Source: Bacteroidota bacterium (GTDB taxonomy: Bacteria > Bacteroidota > Bacteroidia > Chitinophagales > Chitinophagaceae). Taken from it: 64,000 nt of DNA. Of this stretch, positions 57,354 through 64,000 are shown one piece after another. Position numbers and translations under genes: made by a program. The notes beneath the pieces are model-generated. The model was not told the origin of the DNA and did no database searches. It was given only the letters and a program-made list of their open reading frames with translations. The DNA lies in assembly GCA_013288285.1 (NCBI GenBank), contig JABDCE010000004.1, positions 1 through 64,000 on the forward strand, given 5' to 3'. Position 1 is the stretch's first letter. Every line of letters begins with the position of its first letter.

Positions 57354-58778
57354 TTAATTAAGCTCCCGTAATTCCAACAATGCCACGTTCTCTATATGGT
57401 GTGTATGAGGAAACATGTCTACCGGACGTAGTCTAGTGATCTTGTATGCCTGATCGAGCAACTGGAGGTCTCGTGCCTGTGTGGCAGGGTTGCAACTGAC
57501 ATATACAATTTTTGAGGCGCGCATTTTTAATAACTGCATCACCAGTTTTTCCGTCATGCCTGCGCGAGGGGGATCTGTAATGATGACATCGGGGCGGCCA
57601 TGTGTTTCGAAAAATGCGTCTGTACATATTTTTTCGACATCGCCGGCAAAAAACAGGCAGTGGCCGATGTTGTTAAGGGCAGCGTTTTCATAAGCATCTT
57701 TAACGGCGTCTTCGACTACTTCTATGCCAATGACCTTTTTCGCTTTCTCAGAACAGAAGATACCAATGCTGCCGGTGCCGCAATACAGATCGTACAGAGT
57801 TTCTGTGCCGGTGAGGCCTGCAAACTCGCGGGTGAGCTGGTAGAGAGCCTCAGCCTGGTAAGTGTTGGTTTGAAAGAAAGACTTGGGTGATATTTTAAAA
57901 CGGAAATTTTCCAGTTTTTCTTCTATATAGTTTTTGCCACTGTAGCAGATCACGTCCTGATCATAAATGGTATCGTTCATCTTGCCATTGAGCGTATAGT
58001 TGAGGGAGGTGATACCCGGTACCTGCTGAAGTATATGCTGTAAAATGGCTTCCCTCGCTTCTTTGTCTTCGTGGTGCATGACCAGGTTTACCAGTACTTC
58101 GCCCGTGGTAGCTATCCGTATTATTACATTGCGCAGCCAGCCATACTGGACCTTAAAATCGTAATACGGAAGGTTGTTTGCGATGGTGTAATCTCTCAAT
58201 GTATTGATCAGCAGGTTGGTGGGCTCGTCCTGCAGGTAGCAGTGATCTATGGCTACTACCTTATCAAAAAGGCCAGGAGCATGGAAGCCAAAAGCGGGTT
58301 CGGGGGTGAATGTCTCACTCCGTTCGGAGATCTCCTCAAAGGTACGGTAACGCTGTGTAGAGAAGGTGAATTCGAGCTTATTGCGGTAGTAACGTTCACG
58401 CGGGCTACCAATTATAGGCTCCAGTTCAGGGAGTGTAACCTGGCCTATGCGCTGCAACTGATCTGCCACCTGTTTTTGCTTGTATACCAGTTGCTGCGAG
58501 TAAGGCAGCATCTGCCATTTGCATCCGCCACATACCCCAAAATGCTTGCAAAACGGCTCAATACGATGTGGGGACGGGGATACCAGTCTTATCATTTTGC
58601 CCTGGGCCCAGCTTTTTTTGTCTTTTGTTATTGCCGCATCTATTACATCGCCCGGAATGGCATTATCTACAAACAATACTTTTCCGTCATCGAGCCGGGC
58701 TACACTCTTACCTTCTGCTGCATAAGCTTCTATTTTAATGTTTAGAAGTGGCAGTGATTTTTTCTTTTTTCTCGACAA
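57354..58778 (-). CDS. rlmD: 23S rRNA (uracil-C5)-methyltransferase, RlmD-like
   Basis: FGVCGGCKWQMLPYSQQLVYKQKQVADQLQRIG; YDLYCGTGSIGIF; ITDPPRAGM; IVYVSCNPATQARDL. Confidence 0.9.
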   Translation of the reverse strand: MSRKKKKSLPLLNIKIEAYAAEGKSVARLDDGKVLFVDNAIPGDVIDAAITKDKKSWAQGKMIRLVSPSPHRIEPFCKHFGVCGGCKWQMLPYSQQLVYKQKQVADQLQRIGQVTLPELEPIIGSPRERYYRNKLEFTFSTQRYRTFEEISERSETFTPEPAFGFHAPGLFDKVVAIDHCYLQDEPTNLLINTLRDYTIANNLPYYDFKVQYGWLRNVIIRIATTGEVLVNLVMHHEDKEAREAILQHILQQVPGITSLNYTLNGKMNDTIYDQDVICYSGKNYIEEKLENFRFKISPKSFFQTNTYQAEALYQLTREFAGLTGTETLYDLYCGTGSIGIFCSEKAKKVIGIEVVEDAVKDAYENAALNNIGHCLFFAGDVEKICTDAFFETHGRPDVIITDPPRAGMTEKLVMQLLKMRASKIVYVSCNPATQARDLQLLDQAYKITRLRPVDMFPHTHHIENVALLELRELN

Positions 58779-58924
58779 AATTTTGTTATAGTTTTTATAA
58801 TAAGCTGCAAATTTAGTCTTAAAGGGGTGGGATACACCAACTTTATGGTTTATTTTTAGCTTTTTAAATAAACACTCAAAGTTTTTTATCTGTCTTAATC
58901 ACGAACAAACCAACTATTGTACGT

Positions 58925-60385
58925 ATGAAGAAAATTACACTCATTGTAACCCTGGCCCTATTGGCTATTACTCAGTTATCATTTGCAGGTATTTCTTACC
59001 ACATCAAACTGAAAATACCAGATGCGAATGATACAATGGTTTATTTACTGCATTACTATGGTAAAGGCAGGCCTACTATTTTCAAGTTAGATTCGGCAAG
59101 ATTTGACAAGTCAGGCAATGCCGAGTTTAAAAGCAGCGATCCTGAATTTGTAGGCGGTATATATATAATGCTGCTTTCAAAGAGAACTGCCGATTTTGAG
59201 TTCCTGCTTAATAAAGGTGATGATATGAGCATCACAGCTAACATTAGTAAGCTGCCCGACGGTGTAAAATTCAAGAATTCGCCTGAAAATGAGCGTTTTG
59301 AAGAGTATATCGGATTTTTGAAAGACTATAGCGCGGGACAAGAGCAACTGAAGAAGGACCTGGAAAAAGCTAAAACTACCGCTGATACTACCGCAGTACG
59401 TAATAAATCTATGGCACAGGCCAAGAAGCTTACGGACTATCGTCGTAACTATATTAAAAACAATCCTGGTACATTGCTCGCCGGTATTTTTGGTGGTATG
59501 GAAGTGCCGGAGATACCAGAAGGTACTCACTACCTGGAAGATGGCGTAACCAAAGACAGTACTTTTGCCTATCATTATTATAAATCCCATTTTTGGGATG
59601 GCTTTAGCTTCCAGGACGACCGTATGATATATACGCCTCTTTATGACCAGAAACTGGAAGAATACTTCAGCAAACTTGTAGTGCCGGTGCCTGACAGCGT
59701 GGAGCATGAAGCTGACATGATACTGCACAAAGCAAAGGGAACAAAGGACGTGTTCCATTACTCGCTGTGGTGGCTGACAAGGTATGCGGAAAATAGCAAG
59801 ATCATGGGTATGGACGAGGTGTTTGTGTACCTGGTGGAGAACTACTACATGAAGGGCGATGCATTCTGGCTGAAAAGCGATGAATTGTCTAAATACTTAG
59901 ACCGTGCGCAGAAAATAGCGCCGAACGTAATTGGCAACATTGCACCGGAAGTAAACCTGCCGAATGTATTTACCCAAAAAGAAGAGAGTCTGCTGAACAG
60001 TAAAGGAAAGTATACAGTGGTGGTATTCTACTCCCCGTCATGCGGCCATTGCCAGCATGAGCTTCCGCAGCTCGATTCAGTTTACAACGCTGTACTGAAA
60101 GCTAAAGGTGTACGAATATTTACGGTAGCTACAGAAGGTGAAGCGACAGCGATAACCGACTTTCTGAAGAAGAACAAGCTGGAAGACTGGACCAACACCT
60201 GGAACCCGGACCATACCAGTGACTACCACAGCAAGTATGATGTGTACAGCACGCCAACGATTTACCTGCTGGACGAGAAGAAGATAATCAGGGGTAAGCG
60301 CCTTGATCACAGCAATATTGTGGGACTGGTAGAGATGCTGGATAAGAAGGGTAAGGAAAAACCTGCGAGCAGCAAGACGAAATAA
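58925..60385 (+). CDS. secreted TlpA/thioredoxin-fold protein with N-terminal DUF4369-like region
   Basis: Signal peptide; VVVFYSPSCGHCQHELPQLDSVY (CGHC); STPTIYLLDEKKIIRGKRLDHSNI. Confidence 0.85.
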   Translation: MKKITLIVTLALLAITQLSFAGISYHIKLKIPDANDTMVYLLHYYGKGRPTIFKLDSARFDKSGNAEFKSSDPEFVGGIYIMLLSKRTADFEFLLNKGDDMSITANISKLPDGVKFKNSPENERFEEYIGFLKDYSAGQEQLKKDLEKAKTTADTTAVRNKSMAQAKKLTDYRRNYIKNNPGTLLAGIFGGMEVPEIPEGTHYLEDGVTKDSTFAYHYYKSHFWDGFSFQDDRMIYTPLYDQKLEEYFSKLVVPVPDSVEHEADMILHKAKGTKDVFHYSLWWLTRYAENSKIMGMDEVFVYLVENYYMKGDAFWLKSDELSKYLDRAQKIAPNVIGNIAPEVNLPNVFTQKEESLLNSKGKYTVVVFYSPSCGHCQHELPQLDSVYNAVLKAKGVRIFTVATEGEATAITDFLKKNKLEDWTNTWNPDHTSDYHSKYDVYSTPTIYLLDEKKIIRGKRLDHSNIVGLVEMLDKKGKEKPASSKTK

Positions 60386-60410
60386 GATATGAAGTGATTA
60401 AAAAAAGCAA

Positions 60411-60440
60411 GGCCCGGATCGCTACGATCCGGGCCCTCTT
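60411..60440. terminator. intrinsic terminator
   Basis: GGCCCGGATC-gctac-GATCCGGGCC between convergent genes, with a preceding A-run (minus-strand T-tract). Confidence 0.88.
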
Positions 60441-60452
60441 ACTTATTAGTGC

Positions 60453-61238
60453 TTAAGGGACTATAATACTTTTTGTGCTCACAGTATGTGCCGAGAAATA
60501 ACCCAGTGCGCCGCCTTTAATATTAGTTAATGGATTGGCAGGGGTTGCTGAATTCTGATCCTCAGTTTGTGCCAGAGAATAGTAATACTGATAGATAGCA
60601 GAATCGATACACTGCAAAGACACCGTTACGTTCTCACCCGGAACCAATTTACCGCCTGCACCCACGGGTTGGCTAATGGTCTGGCCATTCACGAGGTCGT
60701 CATTGCGGATAGATATATTATCGCTGGCGGTATCATTGCGGGATACGAGGAAGTGATAGTAATTGCCTTTAGCTATTGGGTCTGTGTACTGCGGAATGAT
60801 GTCTATGTTGCCGCTAAAAGCGCTCTTTCCGGTGTAGAGGCTATCGAGCGGTACGGGCTGTGGCATCGTTGATGATGCGGTATATACCTGGCTTGATGCA
60901 TTGACATAAAGACTGTAAATATGCCCAGGGGTGCCTTTTAAAATGCTAGTCTGGTAGTTGCCGGGAGTAACCTCTTTCAGTGTATCTGCAAGGCCTGCGG
61001 TCTGGTCAGTGATCACCACTGTAGCACCGCTAACAGCAGGGAATACATTATCCTGGTCGAAGTTGACAGAACGGGTAATGCTTACGAGGTATGGGCCAGG
61101 CTGGTCGGTGACGTTTGCTTCTATTACATTCTTTGCAGCGGCATCGTTAAGGTTCACTTTTATTACCTTCTGACAGGAGCAAAAAGAAGCCAATAACATA
61201 ATGGTGCAACCGGTATTGAAAATATTAGTCTTCTTCAT
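60453..61238 (-). CDS. DUF4249-like lipoprotein
   Basis: MKKTNIFNTGCTIMLLASFCSCQKVIKVNLNDAAAKNVIEANVTDQPGPYLVSITRSVNFDQDN. ATG at 61238 preferred; adjacent to a TonB-dependent receptor. Confidence 0.85.
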   Translation of the reverse strand: MKKTNIFNTGCTIMLLASFCSCQKVIKVNLNDAAAKNVIEANVTDQPGPYLVSITRSVNFDQDNVFPAVSGATVVITDQTAGLADTLKEVTPGNYQTSILKGTPGHIYSLYVNASSQVYTASSTMPQPVPLDSLYTGKSAFSGNIDIIPQYTDPIAKGNYYHFLVSRNDTASDNISIRNDDLVNGQTISQPVGAGGKLVPGENVTVSLQCIDSAIYQYYYSLAQTEDQNSATPANPLTNIKGGALGYFSAHTVSTKSIIVP

Positions 61239-61242
61239 TCGT

Positions 61243-63558
61243 TTAGAATTTAAAATTGTAGGAGATAGATGGCACCCATCTGAATAAGGCTGTCTGTACC
61301 GCCTGTGTTTTGTTAGGGTCGTTAGGGTCGTTCTGGAAGGTAATGATGTAAGGGTTCTCACGGCCATAAGCGTTGTAGAGGCTAAAGTTGAGCTCGGACG
61401 AGAACCGTTTTCTTTTTCTGAGCTGAACGGTGGCGCTCAGGTCGAGGCGGTTATAAGATGGCATGCGGTAGCCGTCTCTTTCTGTGTAATAGAATACAGT
61501 TTGTCCGCCCACAGTATACTTGCCGCTGGGGAAAGAAACTGCGTTGCCTGTATAATAGACAAAGTCTGCCGACAACGACCATTTTGGAGAAAGCTGGTAA
61601 ATGCCTACTACAGAAAGATCGTGCGTTCGGTCTTGGCGCGAGGCATACCAATCGTCGTTGTTGATGCCTTGTATCTGCAACTCTGACCGGGAGAGGGTAT
61701 AGGATACCCAACCGGTAAATTTGCCCACCTTTTTGCGGAACAGAAATTCAAGGCCGTATGCTCTACCAATACCAAAAAGCAATTCAGGCTCGATAGCAGC
61801 GTTGCTGATGACATTTGCACCATCTTTATAATCGACCTGGTTCTGCATGTATTTGTAATAACCTTCTACGCTGAATTCGTATGCACCATTTTTAAGGCTT
61901 CGGAAGTACCCCAGCGAACCCTGGTCCGCAACGCCGGGCTTAATGATATTGTTGCTGGGCACCCATTTATCGGTCGGGTTGCTGGTAGTGGAGTTAGATA
62001 TCAGGTGCAGGTATTGCGCATTCCTGGAGTAGCCAGCCTTAATGGATGATACTTCATTGAGGGTATAGCTACCAGAAACACGGGGTTCAGGTTCCACATA
62101 AGTCTCCACGATCTGGCCTGAGCCATAATGGAGGGTATCTTTGATATTGCCATTAGCATCGAGGGTGTAGTAGTCGGAGCCGCCCAATACGGAAAAGGAA
62201 CTCAGGCGGATGCCATAGTCGATATTCAATCTTGTGCTCACCTTCCAGCTATCAGATATATAGGCTGCGTTCTCCCAACTCTGCTTGTCGGGTTGTGTGC
62301 TGCTGATGATGCCCGACCCAGTAATGGATCCCGGGGTGATAGTGTGAAAAATGGAACTGATGCCGAACTTAATAGTATTGGTGGGGTTTGCAAACAATTC
62401 CAATTCTTCTTTGAGATTCCAGTCGCGTATGTCAGAATGAATATTGGCATCGATGCCCGATGCGTTCACATTGATATTATAACTGTAGTCACTGAATATA
62501 AGGGATGTGTTGGAAAACAGTTTGTCGCTTATAATGTGGTTCCAGCGCAGCGTACCAGTGGCATTGCCCCAGTTGATGCCGAAGAGGCTGCCGAGGCCAA
62601 GGTCGTCCTGCCCGAAGTAGCCGGACAAATAAAGGTGATCTTTCTTAGATAGCTTGTAGTTCAGCTTGGTATTCAGATCATAAAAATAAAGCCTGCTTTT
62701 TTTTATGGTGGTGTCGTTGGAGAGTTTCAGAAACACATCGGCATAGGTGCGCCGTGCGCTGATGAGGAAAGATCCGTCGTCTTTGACAATAGGCCCTTCA
62801 ACATTTATTTTTGAGGAGATGAGCCCGATACCACCGCTTACATGGTAGTCCTGGTCGTTACCGTCATTCATCTTTACATCGAGCACAGATGATAGCCTGC
62901 CGCCAAATTCGGCAGGGGCAGTGCCTTTATACAGCGTTACGTCTTTTATAGCATCGGAGTTGAAGGTGGAGAAGAAGCCGAGGAGGTGTGATGGGTTGTA
63001 TACCACTGCGCCATCGAGCAGTATCAGATTCTGGTCGGCACCGCCGCCACGCACATAAAAGCCGCTATTGCCGTCGCCTACAGACTGCACACCTGGCAGC
63101 AACTGTATGGTTTTCATCACATCTTTTTCGCCGAACAATACCGGTATGGCGTTCATCTCTTTTACCGTGAGCTTGTCCATACCCATCTGAGCCGAGGTAA
63201 TATTGTTCACTTTGCTGGTTATGGTTACTGATTTCAGTTCATTGTCGGTCACCTCCAGTGCGAAATTCATCTCGGTAGATTTGTCGAGCGATACAGAGAC
63301 TTCCTGCTCTTTGTATCCTACATATCCTATAACCAGCTTATAAGCGCCTGTGGGTAAGGTGAGGGAATAAAATCCGAACTCATTGGATGCGGCTCCGAGT
63401 GCAGGTTTGTCGGCGACTTTGATAGTGGCGCCTATGAGCGCTTCCCCGGTTTTTTTGTCTTTAATGGCGCCGCTGATGGTGAATTTGCTTTGAGCGGAAA
63501 GTACGAATGGAAATAACAATATTGCCAATAAGGCAACGGGTCTTACTAAATGACTCAT
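61243..63558 (-). CDS. TonB-dependent receptor with N-terminal carboxypeptidase-regulatory-like domain
   Basis: KFTISGAIKDKKTGEALIGATIKVADKPALGAASNEFGFYSL; plug VKEMNAIPVLFGEKDVMKTIQLLPGVQSVGDGNSGFYVRGGGADQNLILLDGAVVYNPSHLLGFF; C-terminal barrel. Confidence 0.93.
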   Translation of the reverse strand: MSHLVRPVALLAILLFPFVLSAQSKFTISGAIKDKKTGEALIGATIKVADKPALGAASNEFGFYSLTLPTGAYKLVIGYVGYKEQEVSVSLDKSTEMNFALEVTDNELKSVTITSKVNNITSAQMGMDKLTVKEMNAIPVLFGEKDVMKTIQLLPGVQSVGDGNSGFYVRGGGADQNLILLDGAVVYNPSHLLGFFSTFNSDAIKDVTLYKGTAPAEFGGRLSSVLDVKMNDGNDQDYHVSGGIGLISSKINVEGPIVKDDGSFLISARRTYADVFLKLSNDTTIKKSRLYFYDLNTKLNYKLSKKDHLYLSGYFGQDDLGLGSLFGINWGNATGTLRWNHIISDKLFSNTSLIFSDYSYNINVNASGIDANIHSDIRDWNLKEELELFANPTNTIKFGISSIFHTITPGSITGSGIISSTQPDKQSWENAAYISDSWKVSTRLNIDYGIRLSSFSVLGGSDYYTLDANGNIKDTLHYGSGQIVETYVEPEPRVSGSYTLNEVSSIKAGYSRNAQYLHLISNSTTSNPTDKWVPSNNIIKPGVADQGSLGYFRSLKNGAYEFSVEGYYKYMQNQVDYKDGANVISNAAIEPELLFGIGRAYGLEFLFRKKVGKFTGWVSYTLSRSELQIQGINNDDWYASRQDRTHDLSVVGIYQLSPKWSLSADFVYYTGNAVSFPSGKYTVGGQTVFYYTERDGYRMPSYNRLDLSATVQLRKRKRFSSELNFSLYNAYGRENPYIITFQNDPNDPNKTQAVQTALFRWVPSISYNFKF

Positions 63559-63757
63559 TATGAGTGGTTGAGAATATTTTAAATGGTATGCAATTTTATA
63601 CTTTGGTCAAGCACTAAAACTCTGTTTTTTCTAAATTATTGCCAAAACTATCGAACTTAGACCTAAATACAATCTCAAAACAAGATATTACCAGGCAAAT
63701 ATCGTGCTATTGTGTTTGTATCAGGCTTATTTTTGCAATGGTCTGAAAAAAACATAT

Positions 63758-64000
63758 ATGGATACGTTGTCGCATGAAGGCAAGAGGTTTGAGAAGGTGC
63801 AATTTGCTGGCAATGCCGGCAAGGGAGGGGAGTTCCAGGAATGTACCTTTGATAGCTGCGACTTCCAGGGCAGTGATTTCTCATTTGCTGTATTCAGGAA
63901 CTGTACGTTTGAAGGTTGCAATTTTTCGATGATAAAACTGAAAGCGGTTACTCTGAACAATGCAGTATTTAAGAATTGTAAGATGCTGGGTGTTGACTTC
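63758..64000 (+). CDS. pentapeptide-repeat protein (3' truncated by window edge; absent from the ORF track)
   Basis: ATG at 63758, open to the edge: MDTLSHEGKRFEKVQFAGNAGKGGEFQECTFDSCDFQGSDFSFAVFRNCTFEGCNFSMIKLKAVTLNNAVFKNCKMLGVDF. Confidence 0.85.
   Translation, partial: MDTLSHEGKRFEKVQFAGNAGKGGEFQECTFDSCDFQGSDFSFAVFRNCTFEGCNFSMIKLKAVTLNNAVFKNCKMLGVDF

Noticed and set aside
1-64000. tRNA/rRNA genes, prophage, integrative element or biosynthetic gene cluster
   Set aside because: None recognised in the gaps between CDSs; no integrase, transposase, phage structural or NRPS/PKS genes seen.

Overview
This 64 kb window looks like a Bacteroidetes chromosome segment, probably Chitinophagaceae-like. 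The evidence is T9SS C-terminal domains, a DUF4249 protein beside a TonB-dependent receptor, NHL/Ig-like secreted proteins and the absence of obvious Shine-Dalgarno sequences. I see no prophage, transposase, CRISPR, rRNA or tRNA. Main contents: (1) a five-gene cluster (1-10318) of multipass membrane proteins with C-terminal TPRs. Four resemble eukaryotic TMTC O-mannosyltransferases and one has a GT39/PMT-like core. Nearly every TPR carries a D-S-A/S/V tripeptide resembling the Bacteroidetes O-glycosylation sequon. (2) Housekeeping and metabolic genes: clpB, hom and a Cys/Met-metabolism PLP enzyme under a SAM-I riboswitch, aat, dinB, an AlkD-like protein, two fused E1 alpha/beta 2-oxoacid dehydrogenases, ftcD, rocD and an RlmD-like methyltransferase. 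(3) Large secreted NHL-propeller/Ig-like proteins, one with GGSGY-rich inserts. (4) An ECF sigma factor next to a predicted inner-membrane-anchored, Thr-rich, C-terminal beta-barrel protein. (5) A class II Fic protein with a set of ATTCTACGCATA operator-like repeats directly abutting its start codon. (6) An 11-bp periodic A-tract/TGTAC array, part of which belongs to a ~50-bp element repeated elsewhere in the window. (7) A non-coding stretch with serial hairpins ending in a terminator. Both window edges cut genes: a TMTC-like gene on the left and a pentapeptide-repeat gene on the right that is missing from the ORF track. All product calls come from reading the translations; no database search was run.
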